Shown here: in pieces, positions 38,905 through 49,367 of the stretch
Layout: the number at the start of each line of letters is the position of its first letter
Position numbering within the stretch: the stretch's first letter is position 1
Assembly: GCF_018882245.1 (NCBI RefSeq)
Contig: NZ_JACVOV010000001.1
Span: 434,001-498,000 of the forward strand
Direction: 5' to 3'
DNA: 64,000 nucleotides
From: Polynucleobacter sp. AP-Capit-er-40B-B4
Lineage (GTDB): Bacteria > Pseudomonadota > Gammaproteobacteria > Burkholderiales > Burkholderiaceae
Made by a program: the position numbers and the translations under genes
Notes under the pieces: model-generated
Told to the model about the DNA's origin: nothing
The model's database searches: none
What the model saw: the letters and a program-made list of their open reading frames with translations, nothing else

Positions 38905-41058
38905 TCAGACAGAGTCCCTGGATCTAGCCCCAAAGGCCATTTCTTTGACCTTAGTGAGCCTATCTCGAGTGCTAGCAGCCTTCTCAAACTCCAAATTCTT
39001 AGCTTCAGCGTTCATTTGCTTCTCTAGGCGCTTAATCTCAGCAGCCAGGTCCTTCTCGCCCATATCCTCATAGCGAGCCCGCTCCTGCTCAACCTGCATC
39101 TCCTGACGCTTCTCTTTGACGTCGTAGACCCCGTCAATAATGTCCTTAATGCGCTTTTGAACACCTTTAGGCTCAATGCCATGAAGCTTATTAAAGGCAA
39201 TCTGCTTGGTACGGCGCCTTTCAGTCTCCCCCATGGCGCGTTTCATGGAATCCGTAATCTTATCGGCGTACAGGATCGCTTTGCCTCGGACGTTTCGAGC
39301 GGCTCGGCCAATCGTCTGGATCAAGCTGCGCTCTGAACGCAAGAAACCTTCTTTATCGGCATCCAAAATAGCAACTAATGAGACCTCCGGAATATCCAAA
39401 CCTTCGCGCAATAAGTTGATACCAACTAACACATCGAAGACACCTAAACGCAAGTCACGCAAAATTTCTACGCGCTCGACCGTATCAATATCCGAGTGTA
39501 CGTATCGCACCTTCACGCCGTTATCGGATAGGTAGTCAGTTAATTGTTCCGCCATACGCTTAGTCAATACAGTAACTAATACGCGCTCACCCACTTTGAC
39601 GCGCTCATGAATTTGATCCAACAAATCATCCACCTGTGTACTTGCTGGTAAGACCTCGATTTCTGGATCGACCAATCCAGTTGGTCTAGCTACTTGTTCA
39701 ACGACCTGACCTTGATGAGTGTTCTCGTAATCAGCAGGCGTTGCAGAAACAAAAACGGTTTGACGCATCTTCGTTTCAAACTCAGTAAATTTGAGTGGAC
39801 GGTTATCCATCGCAGAAGGTAAACGGAAACCAAATTCCACCAAGGTATGTTTACGCGATTTATCGCCGTTGTACATCGCATTGAGCTGTCCAATTAAGAC
39901 GTGGCTTTCATCAAGGAACATCAAAGCATCATTAGGTAGGTAGTCCACCAGCGTAGGCGGAGCTTCGCCAGGAGCGGCGCCAGAGAGGTGGCGCGAGTAG
40001 TTCTCGATCCCTTTACAAAAACCCAATTCATTGAGCATTTCTAAATCAAAACGGGTGCGCTGTTCAAGACGCTGCGCTTCAACCAACTTACCATCTTTAA
40101 CGAACTCATCTAAGCGAGTGCGCAATTCTGTTTTGATTGTTTCGATGGCTTTCAGAACAGTGTCGCGCGGAGTAACGTAGTGCGAACTTGGGTAAACCGT
40201 AAAGCGTGGAATCTTCTGACGAATTTTTCCAGTGAGAGGATCGAAGAACTGCAAACTTTCGATAACATCATCAAACAACTCAACGCGCACTGCCAACTCA
40301 TTATGTTCGGCAGGAAAAATATCAATCGTGTCGCCACGCACTCTAAATACACCGCGCTTGAAATCTAATTCATTGCGGTCATACTGCATAGCAATGAGTC
40401 GCATCAAAATATCGCGCTGACTCATCTTATCGCCAGGGCGCAATGTCATCACCATGCTGTGATAGTCGCCCGGATTGCCGATACCGTAGATTGCAGAAAC
40501 AGTGGCAACGATGATGACATCACGACGCTCTAAAAGACTCTTGGTTGCCGACAAACGCATCTGCTCGATGTGTTCATTGATCGAAGAGTCTTTTTCAATA
40601 AACAAGTCGCGCTGAGGAACATAGGCTTCTGGTTGGTAGTAGTCGTAATAACTAACAAAGTACTCAACCGCGTTTTTGGGGAAAAACTCCCTAAATTCGC
40701 TGTAGAGCTGGGCGGCTAGGGTCTTATTTGGGGCAAAAATGATGGCTGGACGACCTGTTCTGGCGATGACATTGGCCATCGTGAAGGTCTTTCCGGACCC
40801 CGTAACCCCTAAAAGCGTCTGAAAGGTCAATCCATCCTCTATGCCCTCCACTAGGGCATCAATAGCCTGGGGCTGGTCTCCAGCAGGTGCAAATGGCTGA
40901 TAGAGCTGATAAGGGGAGTCTGGGAAGGTCACAAACTTAGCTGGATCAAGGTCGTGGCCAGCCTCGCCCAATGGATCTGCCGCCGGGCTTTTATTTACCG
41001 TTTTTACTTCGGAATTTGGAGCAATTTTGGGTAACTTAGGGGGCATCTCGGCTATCAT
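38905..41058 (-). CDS. uvrB: Excinuclease ABC subunit B
   Basis: 717 aa; [50 protein letters not shown]-type helicase motifs, C-term UVR motif. Confidence 0.97.
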   Translation of the reverse strand: MIAEMPPKLPKIAPNSEVKTVNKSPAADPLGEAGHDLDPAKFVTFPDSPYQLYQPFAPAGDQPQAIDALVEGIEDGLTFQTLLGVTGSGKTFTMANVIARTGRPAIIFAPNKTLAAQLYSEFREFFPKNAVEYFVSYYDYYQPEAYVPQRDLFIEKDSSINEHIEQMRLSATKSLLERRDVIIVATVSAIYGIGNPGDYHSMVMTLRPGDKMSQRDILMRLIAMQYDRNELDFKRGVFRVRGDTIDIFPAEHNELAVRVELFDDVIESLQFFDPLTGKIRQKIPRFTVYPSSHYVTPRDTVLKAIETIKTELRTRLDEFVKDGKLVEAQRLEQRTRFDLEMLNELGFCKGIENYSRHLSGAAPGEAPPTLVDYLPNDALMFLDESHVLIGQLNAMYNGDKSRKHTLVEFGFRLPSAMDNRPLKFTEFETKMRQTVFVSATPADYENTHQGQVVEQVARPTGLVDPEIEVLPASTQVDDLLDQIHERVKVGERVLVTVLTKRMAEQLTDYLSDNGVKVRYVHSDIDTVERVEILRDLRLGVFDVLVGINLLREGLDIPEVSLVAILDADKEGFLRSERSLIQTIGRAARNVRGKAILYADKITDSMKRAMGETERRRTKQIAFNKLHGIEPKGVQKRIKDIIDGVYDVKEKRQEMQVEQERARYEDMGEKDLAAEIKRLEKQMNAEAKNLEFEKAASTRDRLTKVKEMAFGARSRDSV

Positions 41059-41063
41059 TTCAT

Positions 41064-41082
41064 CTGTGAGATTTCTTCACAG
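41064..41082. promoter_or_regulatory. Inverted repeat CTGTGA-gatttct-TCACAG upstream of uvrB
   Basis: Perfect 6-bp arms, 7-bp spacer, 5 bp from the annotated uvrB start. Confidence 0.35.
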
Positions 41083-41217
41083 CGAATTTTGTACAAACAA
41101 TGATTTTGCCGTTTTTCTTAGGAAATAGTTGATTCTGGCCTCAAAAACCGACAATTAAACTGAATTTAACGTCAATTACGAACAAAACCACCCTATAACC
41201 TTCAATTTCAAGCCCAA

Positions 41218-42417
41218 ATGACCCTGTTTGCCTCAGTTCAATTAGCCCCTAAAGATCCTATTTTTGGCCTCACAGAAGCCTACGTTGCAGACCAACGCGC
41301 CGACAAGGTGAACTTAGGCGTTGGCGTGTATTACACAGATGAAGGCAAGGTTCCACTTTTAAAAGCAGTGATTAAAGCTGAAGAGGCAATTGTTGCAAAG
41401 CACTCACCGCGCAGTTACATCCCTATCGAGGGACCAAACCCATACAACAGCGCAGTGCAAAACTTATTGTTTGGCGCTGACTCTGCGCTCATTAAAGATG
41501 GACGCGTTGTAACCGCCGAATGTTTGGGCGGCACTGGCGCTTTGCGCGTTGGCGCTGACTTTATTAAACGTCTCAACTTAAATGCACCTTGCGCGATTAG
41601 CAATCCTACTTGGGAAAACCATCGCGGCATTTTTGAATCTGCTGGCTTTGAAGTAGTTGAGTACACCTACTTCGATGGCAAAACACGTGGTGTTGATTTT
41701 GACGGCATGGTGAAATCTTTAGAGTCATTCCCAAAGAACACTACCGTGTTGTTGCATGCTTGCTGCCACAACCCAACTGGTGCAGACATCACTGAAGCGC
41801 AATGGCGTCAAGTAATCGATATCTGCAAAAACAAGGGTTTGATTCCTTTCTTGGATATGGCTTACCAAGGCTTTGCGGCTGGGATTGAGCAAGACGGTGT
41901 TGCAGTTCGTCTCTTCGCTGAATCAGGAATGTCTTTCTTTGTTTCGAGTTCATTCTCTAAGTCATTCTCACTCTATGGCGAGCGTGTTGGCGCATTGTCT
42001 ATCGTGACACAAAGTAAAGATGAATCTACTCGCGTGCTTTCACAATTGAAGCGTGTAATTCGCACCAACTATTCGAACCCTCCAACTCACGGCGCGGCAA
42101 TTGCTGCTGCTGTTTTGAATTCACCAGAACTGCGCAAGCTCTGGGAAGATGAGTTGGCAGAAATGCGTGATCGCATTAAAGCGATGCGTCACGGTCTCGT
42201 TGAAAAACTCGCTGCTGCCGGTGTGAAGCAAGATTTTGCTTTTATCGAGAAGCAACGTGGAATGTTTTCTTACTCAGGCTTAACAGCCGAGCAAGTTGAG
42301 CGCTTACAGAAAGAAGATGGCATTTATGCCCTCTCTACTGGACGCATTTGTGTGGCAGCCCTCAATACTAAAAATATTGATAAAGTGGCTAAAGCAATCG
42401 CCCGCGTCTTAGCGTAA
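41218..42417 (+). CDS. Aromatic amino acid / aspartate aminotransferase (class I)
   Basis: 399 aa; PKDPIFGLTEAYVADQRADKVNLGVGVYYTDEGK, HACCHNPTGADIT, SFSKSFSLYGERVGALS. Confidence 0.93.
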   Translation: MTLFASVQLAPKDPIFGLTEAYVADQRADKVNLGVGVYYTDEGKVPLLKAVIKAEEAIVAKHSPRSYIPIEGPNPYNSAVQNLLFGADSALIKDGRVVTAECLGGTGALRVGADFIKRLNLNAPCAISNPTWENHRGIFESAGFEVVEYTYFDGKTRGVDFDGMVKSLESFPKNTTVLLHACCHNPTGADITEAQWRQVIDICKNKGLIPFLDMAYQGFAAGIEQDGVAVRLFAESGMSFFVSSSFSKSFSLYGERVGALSIVTQSKDESTRVLSQLKRVIRTNYSNPPTHGAAIAAAVLNSPELRKLWEDELAEMRDRIKAMRHGLVEKLAAAGVKQDFAFIEKQRGMFSYSGLTAEQVERLQKEDGIYALSTGRICVAALNTKNIDKVAKAIARVLA

Positions 42418-42448
42418 CAAGCGGATATCCTGAATTACCGGAGGCACC

Positions 42449-43729
42449 ATGCTATATCAGTTACACGAATTTCAAAAAGCCCTACTTCAACCAGTTAGTT
42501 CATGGGCAAGAGCTGCTTCAGAAGCTTTTATTAACGCTTCTAATCCTGCCTCTAAAGTTCCAGGATCTGACCGTTTAGCAGCTAGCTATGAACTCCTCTA
42601 CCGCCTAGGCAAAAACTACAAGAAGCCAGAATTTGGTATTCGTTCAGTAATGGCGCATGGCAAAGAAGTTGCCATCCATGAAAGAACTGCGATTGCAAAA
42701 CCATTTTGCAACTTAGTGCGCTTCAAGCGCTTCTCTGATGATGTCGAAGTCATTAAGAAACTTAAAGAAGATCCAGTCGTATTAATTGTTGCTCCGTTAT
42801 CCGGACATCACTCCACATTGTTGCGTGACACTGTGCGCACACTCCTGCAAGATCACAAGGTTTACATCACCGATTGGATTGATGCACGCTTGGTTCCCGT
42901 TGAAGATGGTGAATTTGGTCTTGATGACTACGTTCATTACGTACAAGAATTCATTCGCACCATTGGCGCAAAAGATTTACATGTGATTTCCGTTTGCCAG
43001 CCAACAGTTCCAACTTTAGGTGCAATCTCCTTGATGGCATCAGCTGGCGAAGCAACTCCAGCATCGATGATCATGATGGGTGGTCCAATTGATGCACGCA
43101 AATCACCAACTGCAGTAAATAACTTGGCAGACCAAAAGTCTTACGAGTGGTTTGAAAGTCACGTGATTTATAACGTGCCACCTAACTATCCAGGCGCTGG
43201 TCGTCGTGTATACCCAGGTTTCTTGCAGCACACGGGCTTTATCGCCATGAATCCGCAAAACCATTTGCAGTCTCATTGGGACTACTTCCAAAACTTGGTA
43301 CGCGGCGACGAGCAGGATGCTGAATCACATATTCGCTTCTACGACGAGTACAACGCCGTATTGGATTTGGACTCTAAGTTCTACTTAGACACTATCAAGA
43401 CTGTTTTCCAAGACTATTCATTGCCAAATGGCACATGGGAAGTAGCTGGCGAACTCGTGAAACCACAGGATATTAAAAAGACTGCACTTCTAACCGTTGA
43501 AGGTGAGTTGGATGACATCTCTGGAAGTGGTCAAACACGTTCAGCCCACGCTTTATGTGCAGGCATTCCAAAAGAGAATAAAGACCACTATGAAGTTGCT
43601 GGCGCAGGACACTACGGCATCTTTGCTGGACGTCGTTGGCGTGAGAAGGTTTATCCAAAGATTAAGACCTTCATTCGCGAACATCAGAATACGAAGAAAA
43701 CCGCTACACGGACTACCAAGTCTGCATAA
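42449..43729 (+). CDS. phaZ: Intracellular polyhydroxyalkanoate depolymerase
   Basis: 426 aa; MLYQLHEFQKALLQPVSSWA, VISVCQPTVPTLGAISLMA (Cys nucleophile), GHYGIFAGRRWR. Confidence 0.93.
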   Translation: MLYQLHEFQKALLQPVSSWARAASEAFINASNPASKVPGSDRLAASYELLYRLGKNYKKPEFGIRSVMAHGKEVAIHERTAIAKPFCNLVRFKRFSDDVEVIKKLKEDPVVLIVAPLSGHHSTLLRDTVRTLLQDHKVYITDWIDARLVPVEDGEFGLDDYVHYVQEFIRTIGAKDLHVISVCQPTVPTLGAISLMASAGEATPASMIMMGGPIDARKSPTAVNNLADQKSYEWFESHVIYNVPPNYPGAGRRVYPGFLQHTGFIAMNPQNHLQSHWDYFQNLVRGDEQDAESHIRFYDEYNAVLDLDSKFYLDTIKTVFQDYSLPNGTWEVAGELVKPQDIKKTALLTVEGELDDISGSGQTRSAHALCAGIPKENKDHYEVAGAGHYGIFAGRRWREKVYPKIKTFIREHQNTKKTATRTTKSA

Positions 43730-43756
43730 ATTAAGGGCTCTACGGAGCCTTTAATT
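43729..43756 (+). terminator. Stem-loop terminator after phaZ
   Basis: ttaagGGCTC-tacg-GAGCCtttaatttt. Confidence 0.7.
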
Positions 43757-43783
43757 TTAATAAGATCACTGTCAGCAATTTCT

Positions 43784-44470
43784 ATGAGCCAAGCTAGTAA
43801 CCTCGTTGATCAACTTGAGGATATTCTTCCGCAAACGCAATGCACTAAGTGTGGGTACCCAGATTGCCGCGGATATGCAGAAGCCATGGCCAGTGGCGAA
43901 GCCTTACCGAACCGCTGCCCTCCCGGCGGCGTAGAGGGTATTGAACGCCTGAGCAAGGTTTTGATACCAATTTACCCACAAGATGCTTTTGATCTTCACC
44001 CCACTATTGATCCAGAATGCGGCCTTGAGCGGCCCCGCCCAGTAGCATTCATTGATCCACAGAAGTGTATTGGCTGCACGCTCTGCATTCAGGCATGTCC
44101 TGTTGATGCGATCGTTGGCGCCTCTAAGCAAATGCATGTTGTGCTGACCGAGTGGTGCACAGGCTGCGACCTCTGCATTCCACCATGTCCGGTAGATTGC
44201 ATCAGCATGATTAATATCACAGGAGATAAAACCGGCTGGGATGCATGGACACAAGAGCTTGCAGATGTTTCTCGCAAGCGCTATCACGACCGTGAAACAC
44301 GTCTAGATCGAGAACAAAAAGATAATGATGATCGACTCGCCAAAAAGGCAGCAGCTAAATTACAGTCTGTAAACAGTGAATCACCTCAATCTGAAGAAGA
44401 ATTAAAAGAACAAGAACGCAAACGCGCCATCATTGCAGCAGCTATCGCACGTGCACAAGAAATGAAATGA
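43784..44470 (+). CDS. rsxB: Electron transport complex subunit RsxB
   Basis: 228 aa; CTKCGYPDCRGYAEAM, CIGCTLCIQACPVDAIVGA, CTGCDLCIPPCPVDCI. Confidence 0.92.
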   Translation: MSQASNLVDQLEDILPQTQCTKCGYPDCRGYAEAMASGEALPNRCPPGGVEGIERLSKVLIPIYPQDAFDLHPTIDPECGLERPRPVAFIDPQKCIGCTLCIQACPVDAIVGASKQMHVVLTEWCTGCDLCIPPCPVDCISMINITGDKTGWDAWTQELADVSRKRYHDRETRLDREQKDNDDRLAKKAAAKLQSVNSESPQSEEELKEQERKRAIIAAAIARAQEMK

Positions 44471-45126
44471 TGAATCTAGAAAAGCGTCGCGCTTTTTTTG
44501 AGCAGCTCAAAGCGAATAACCCCAAACCAGAAACTGAGCTGGAATATAGCTCGCCCTTTGAGCTATTAATTGCGGTACTACTATCCGCTCAAGCGACCGA
44601 TGTATCGGTTAACAAGGGGACACGTAAGCTCTATAAGGTTGCAAATACTCCTCAAGCCCTTTTAGATCTTGGCGAAGAAGGTGTTAGGCCCTATATCCAG
44701 CATATTGGTCTATTCAATTCCAAGGGCAAGCATATTCAGGAGACCTGTCGACTGCTCTTGGAAAAGCATGGGGGTGAAGTACCTCAGACCCGCGAAGATC
44801 TAGAAGCGCTGCCTGGTGTTGGCAGAAAAACTGCAAACGTTATTCTCAATACCGCCTTTGGACAACCTACTATTGCTGTTGATACTCACATCTTCAGAGT
44901 TTCTAATCGCACAGGTCTTGCGCCTGGTAAAGATGTCGTCAAGGTAGAAGAGCAATTGCTCAAACGTGTGCCAAAAGAGTATCTACACGATGCTCACCAT
45001 TGGCTCATTTTGCATGGTAGATATACCTGCAAGGCGCGTAATCCTGATTGCGCACAATGCATAGTAGAACCCCTATGCAGCTTTAAACAAAAAACTGGCA
45101 AAGGAAAAGTTCGTGGCGATATTTAA
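44467..45126 (+). CDS. nth: Endonuclease III
   Basis: 219 aa; LLSAQATDVSVNK, LPGVGRKTANVILN, VDTHIFRVSNR, C-term 4Fe-4S Cys. Confidence 0.96.
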   Translation: MMNLEKRRAFFEQLKANNPKPETELEYSSPFELLIAVLLSAQATDVSVNKGTRKLYKVANTPQALLDLGEEGVRPYIQHIGLFNSKGKHIQETCRLLLEKHGGEVPQTREDLEALPGVGRKTANVILNTAFGQPTIAVDTHIFRVSNRTGLAPGKDVVKVEEQLLKRVPKEYLHDAHHWLILHGRYTCKARNPDCAQCIVEPLCSFKQKTGKGKVRGDI

Positions 45127-45544
45127 TCCAACCCGTGAAGAAGTTCGTCGATTTTTCTGCGATACCTGGAAAAAGAAAACTGAGAATCAGATTCTTGATC
45201 CAATGGAAATACTCGCAAGCGATTGGATGGTAGAACATCCCGAATACCACGACCTCCTTGCCGACCCTGAAGGCGCTCTAGGACAGGACTACACACCAGA
45301 GCGCGGAGAAACCAATCCATTCCTGCATTTGTCGATGCATTTATCGATTAGCGAGCAAATCTCTATCAATCAGCCACCTGGTATCAAAGAGATTGCAGAA
45401 AAGCTATCGCAAAAGTTAGGCTCCATGCATGAAGCGCAGCATGCCATGATGGAATGCCTTGGGCAAGTGATGTGGGAGGCGCAGCGCGAAGGTCAAGCGC
45501 TTAATCCCGAGAAATATCTAGAGGCTTTAAAAAAAATAATTTAG
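45113..45544 (+). CDS. DUF1841 family protein
   Basis: 143 aa; MAIFNPTREEVRRFFCDTWKK, MHEAQHAMMECLGQVMWEAQREG. Confidence 0.9.
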   Translation: MAIFNPTREEVRRFFCDTWKKKTENQILDPMEILASDWMVEHPEYHDLLADPEGALGQDYTPERGETNPFLHLSMHLSISEQISINQPPGIKEIAEKLSQKLGSMHEAQHAMMECLGQVMWEAQREGQALNPEKYLEALKKII

Positions 45545-45927
45545 TGTTTTTTAAAAATCAATTCGTTTTGTCTGCCATTCCAAGGCATTTTCCCAATCCA
45601 TTCCCCATCCACCACACTACCTTTAAAGTAAAAGTAACCACATCCTGGAGTAGGCAAAGGCTTACTTCTTACTTCAATATTTCTATTATTTATCGTTAAA
45701 AATAAAAGGTCTACTTCACTTCGACATTTCATTTGCCCCGTTAATTCAACTCTGCCCTCATAGCGCCCTGAATCCCCAGCTGAATCATCAAGTATTAACT
45801 TAATATGCATAGTGTAGTCAGGCCACCCCATTCCCGCTGGAACAGTTGCATAACCAGACCAGACCTCACTAGCGTAGATGGTGGATGCTTTAAAGCATAT
45901 TAGAAATACAAATAGAATTTTTTTCAT
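45541..45927 (-). CDS. Hypothetical secreted/periplasmic protein
   Basis: 128 aa with N-terminal signal peptide (MKKILFVFLICFKASTIYAS); no recognised family. Confidence 0.6.
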   Translation of the reverse strand: MKKILFVFLICFKASTIYASEVWSGYATVPAGMGWPDYTMHIKLILDDSAGDSGRYEGRVELTGQMKCRSEVDLLFLTINNRNIEVRSKPLPTPGCGYFYFKGSVVDGEWIGKMPWNGRQNELIFKKH

Positions 45928-45943
45928 TAAAACAATAAGGTGC

Positions 45944-46384
45944 TTATGCCAAATTTGCGTTAGCAGCCCTTATAACTGCCGGCAATTCTTGAGCTTTTAT
46001 TCTTCTGGCTTCTAATGTAGATGCTTGCGTTTCTTGAGTCCTTTTAGACCAAGCCGACCCCGGGAAGAAAGCATCGTCTTTAAATCTGGGGATAACGTGC
46101 CAATGAATATGCGGAACCATATTGCCTAGGGCTGCGATATTGATCTTATCGGGATGCATTACGTGACGAATAGCTTCCTCAACCGCAAAAACCAAGGTCA
46201 TGATGTGATCGCGCTCGCCATAACTGAGATCAGTCATCTCCGCCACATGTCGATTCCAGATCACCCTGCAGAAACCAGGTAGATCGGGGTCGTTGACGAG
46301 AATGACTCGACAGTCATCTCCACGCCAAATAAGTTGATCCTCTTCGGCTTTGAGCTCGTCTTTACAAAGTACACAATTAGTCAT
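45944..46384 (-). CDS. HIT family protein
   Basis: 146 aa; C-x2-C N-terminus, HIHWHVIPR histidine triad. Confidence 0.92.
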   Translation of the reverse strand: MTNCVLCKDELKAEEDQLIWRGDDCRVILVNDPDLPGFCRVIWNRHVAEMTDLSYGERDHIMTLVFAVEEAIRHVMHPDKINIAALGNMVPHIHWHVIPRFKDDAFFPGSAWSKRTQETQASTLEARRIKAQELPAVIRAANANLA

Positions 46385-46404
46385 GGGAGGAATGTAAACG
46401 AAAA

Positions 46405-46443
46405 CGGCACCTAAGTCACCCTTGTGAGGTCATTTAGGTGCCG
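46405..46443 (-). terminator. Strong terminator downstream of aceA
   Basis: CGGCACCTAA-gTcACC-cttgtga-GGTcA-tTTAGGTGCCG; T tract (ttttcgttt) follows on the minus strand. A second hairpin (46443..46474) precedes it. Confidence 0.8.
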
Positions 46444-46498
46444 CGGCAGTATTGGCGCATTATTACTGCGCCGCTTACTACGTACTACTTAGGGATTC

Positions 46499-47797
46499 TT
46501 AATGGAACTGCTCTTCTTCAGTAGAACCAGTCAATGCTGTTACAGAAGACTTACCACCTTGAATAACAGTAGTTACATCGTCGAAGTAACCAGTGCCAAC
46601 TTCTTGCTGGTGTGAAACGAATGTGTAGCCACGATCACGAGCAGCAAATTCTGGCTCTTGTACCTTCTCGATGTATGCAGTCATACCACGCTGCATGTAG
46701 TCTTGTGCCAAATCGAACATGTTGTACCACATAGAGTGAATACCAGCCAATGTGATGAATTGATACTTGTAGCCCATTGCACCTAATTCACGTTGGAACT
46801 TAGCAATTGTTGCGTCATCTAAGTTCTTCTTCCAGTTGAAAGATGGTGAGCAGTTGTAAGCCAACATCTTGCCTGGGAACTTCGCACGAATTGCTTCGGC
46901 GAACTGACGAGCAAATTCGAGATCAGGAGTACCAGTTTCACACCAAACCATATCAGCATAAGCAGCGTAAGCCAAACCACGTGAGATTGCCTGATCCAAG
47001 CCCTTACGTGTCTTGTAGAAGCCTTCAGCTGTGCGCTCACCTGTCAAAAATGGCTTGTCATTTGCGTCGTAGTCAGAGGTCAATAAGTCAGCAGCTTCAG
47101 CATCTGTACGAGCCAAGATGATAGTTGGAACACCCATAACGTCAGCAGCTAAACGTGCAGAGATCAATTTTTGTACAGATTCTGTTGTCGGCAACAATAC
47201 CTTGCCACCCAAGTGACCGCACTTCTTAACAGAAGACAATTGGTCTTCGAAGTGAACACCAGCAGCACCTTGCTTGATCAATGCTTTGCTTAATTCGAAT
47301 GCATTCAATACACCACCGAAACCGGCTTCAGCATCAGCAACGATTGGAGCGAAATACTCGATATAACCTGCATCACCTTTATTAATGCCTTTAGCTGTTT
47401 GAATTTCATCAGCACGTTGGAATGAGTTATTGATACGCTCAACCATCTTAGGAACTGAATCTACTGGATATAAAGATTGGTCTGGATACATTGCAGCATA
47501 AGAGTTACCGTCAGCAGCAACCTGCCAACCAGATAAGTAAATTGCTTGTACGCCAGCTTTAACTTGTTGCATTGCTTGACCACCAGTCAAGGCACCTAAA
47601 CAGTTAACGTAAGCTTCATTGTTTACCAACTCCCAAAGACGCTCAGCGCCATGCTTAGCTAAAGTGTGCTCAATCTTCAATGAGCCGCGAAGACGAATTA
47701 CGTCCTCAGCTGTATAGCCACGTGTAATACCTTTCCAGCGTGGATTGGTATCCCAGTCTTTTTGTAGAGCTGCGATTTCCGCTTTGCGATCTGCCAT
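46499..47797 (-). CDS. aceA: Isocitrate lyase
   Basis: 432 aa; [33 protein letters not shown] (KKCGH), [15 protein letters not shown]. Confidence 0.97.
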   Translation of the reverse strand: MADRKAEIAALQKDWDTNPRWKGITRGYTAEDVIRLRGSLKIEHTLAKHGAERLWELVNNEAYVNCLGALTGGQAMQQVKAGVQAIYLSGWQVAADGNSYAAMYPDQSLYPVDSVPKMVERINNSFQRADEIQTAKGINKGDAGYIEYFAPIVADAEAGFGGVLNAFELSKALIKQGAAGVHFEDQLSSVKKCGHLGGKVLLPTTESVQKLISARLAADVMGVPTIILARTDAEAADLLTSDYDANDKPFLTGERTAEGFYKTRKGLDQAISRGLAYAAYADMVWCETGTPDLEFARQFAEAIRAKFPGKMLAYNCSPSFNWKKNLDDATIAKFQRELGAMGYKYQFITLAGIHSMWYNMFDLAQDYMQRGMTAYIEKVQEPEFAARDRGYTFVSHQQEVGTGYFDDVTTVIQGGKSSVTALTGSTEEEQFH

Positions 47798-47865
47798 GTT
47801 TTTCTCCCTAAGTTAAACAAGTACTTCAAAATTTGAGAACTCTTAAGACCAGTTCAAGTCTTATG

Positions 47866-47877
47866 TCTTATATAAGA
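47866..47877. promoter_or_regulatory. Perfect 12-bp palindrome TCTTATATAAGA upstream of aceA
   Basis: About 70 bp before the aceA start on the reverse strand; operator-like. Confidence 0.45.
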
Positions 47878-48079
47878 GTTTAGACAGTTCAAAAAAGCAA
47901 GCAAGCTAAATATGGAATATTTTTAAAAATATTTAGTTATTTAAATTCAATAACTTAATGATATATTTTTACTATGTGGAATGCATACCCACTGCTTGGA
48001 ATAAATTACAGGGCTGCTGATTGCACTGCATTTTACGCAGCGTAATGACATTTCATATTATGAAATTATTAGAGCTCAA

Positions 48080-49315
48080 CTAAGCGGTTTTTGGCGCAAT
48101 ACCGGCAGACACCTTAAATACCGTTGGAATAATCATGAGCTGGAAGGCAACAATACCCAGGAATAATGCATTTGGAAGGCCGGCATCCATAAAGAAGCCA
48201 AAGATAAAAGGCCCTACCGCAGCACCCAAATCAATTCCCGAATAAACGATTCCGTAAACGCGTCCAGCAACGCCTTTTGGAGTTACCGTCTTCACCAATA
48301 GATCTCGTGAAGGAGCAACAACACCATAGCCAAAGCCTAAGCCAAAAAATAAGATTGGAATAAGGCCAGCCGGAATAAATCCAGTGCCTAGTAATAAGCA
48401 CATTACTATCGTTACAGACAAACAGGATGTCACGATACGCTCAGGCGCTTTCAACTTTGCAGCTAAATATCCACCGAACAAAACACCGCCAGCACTACCA
48501 AGCGCTAATAAGGTGATGTAATAACTTCCGACATCTAATGGCACTTGATAAATTGAAAATAACGCACTAGGCGCAAAAGATTGCAGGCTTGAAGTAGAAG
48601 CCATGCTGAAGAAAAAGAAAATCCAACATAACCATACCGCAGTTAACTTCAGAAATGCGAATGCACTCTCTTGCACAACCCCAGGATTAGCGGCTTGATT
48701 ACTTGCGTGAGTATCGTCATGACGTTCTTTGACGTTATCTAGAAGATAGCTTCGATTGACCCACAGAACCGCCAAGATACAAGCTTCCAGCAAGGCTGCG
48801 CATAGGAATGCAACACGCCAATCACTCAATTGAGCGATGGCCACCATGAATGCTGGCGCTGCCGCCCAACCTAAGTAACCCGTGACTCCATGCATTGAAT
48901 AGGCGTACGGTAGATTAGGGGGCGACACCTTGTGATTAATAAGTGTGTAATCAACGGGATGAAAAATACCGTTACCGCAACCAGCAATAACTGCTCCCAT
49001 CAAGAGCATGGCATAACCATTACTTTGTGAATACACAAACGCCGCCAGAATCAACAATCCAATACCACCAAATAATACTGGCCTTGCGCCAATACGGTCC
49101 ACTAGAAAACCAGAGGAAGCTTGAGCAATACAAGACACCACAAAGAAAACTGACATGAGTAAACCGAGCTCGGCATAACTCAATGCAAAAGCATCCTTCA
49201 ACCATGGGAACATGGGAGGGAGTACCAAATGAAAGAAGTGGGAGCTGCCGTGAGCTAGGCTAATGAGACCAATAACCCGGACATCACTGGCACGCCTGCT
49301 AAGCGCAACAGTCAT
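48080..49315 (-). CDS. MFS transporter
   Basis: 411 aa, 12-TM pattern; GFLVDRIGARPVLF motif A. Confidence 0.87.
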   Translation of the reverse strand: MTVALSRRASDVRVIGLISLAHGSSHFFHLVLPPMFPWLKDAFALSYAELGLLMSVFFVVSCIAQASSGFLVDRIGARPVLFGGIGLLILAAFVYSQSNGYAMLLMGAVIAGCGNGIFHPVDYTLINHKVSPPNLPYAYSMHGVTGYLGWAAAPAFMVAIAQLSDWRVAFLCAALLEACILAVLWVNRSYLLDNVKERHDDTHASNQAANPGVVQESAFAFLKLTAVWLCWIFFFFSMASTSSLQSFAPSALFSIYQVPLDVGSYYITLLALGSAGGVLFGGYLAAKLKAPERIVTSCLSVTIVMCLLLGTGFIPAGLIPILFFGLGFGYGVVAPSRDLLVKTVTPKGVAGRVYGIVYSGIDLGAAVGPFIFGFFMDAGLPNALFLGIVAFQLMIIPTVFKVSAGIAPKTA

Positions 49316-49367
49316 GTACCGAGTTTACTGGCGCAGGAATTTTCCTGCTGAAATACTTTTTTACTGC

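Noticed and set aside
43904-44287. 127-aa minus-strand ORF inside rsxB
   Set aside because: Shadow of Cys-rich ferredoxin coding sequence.
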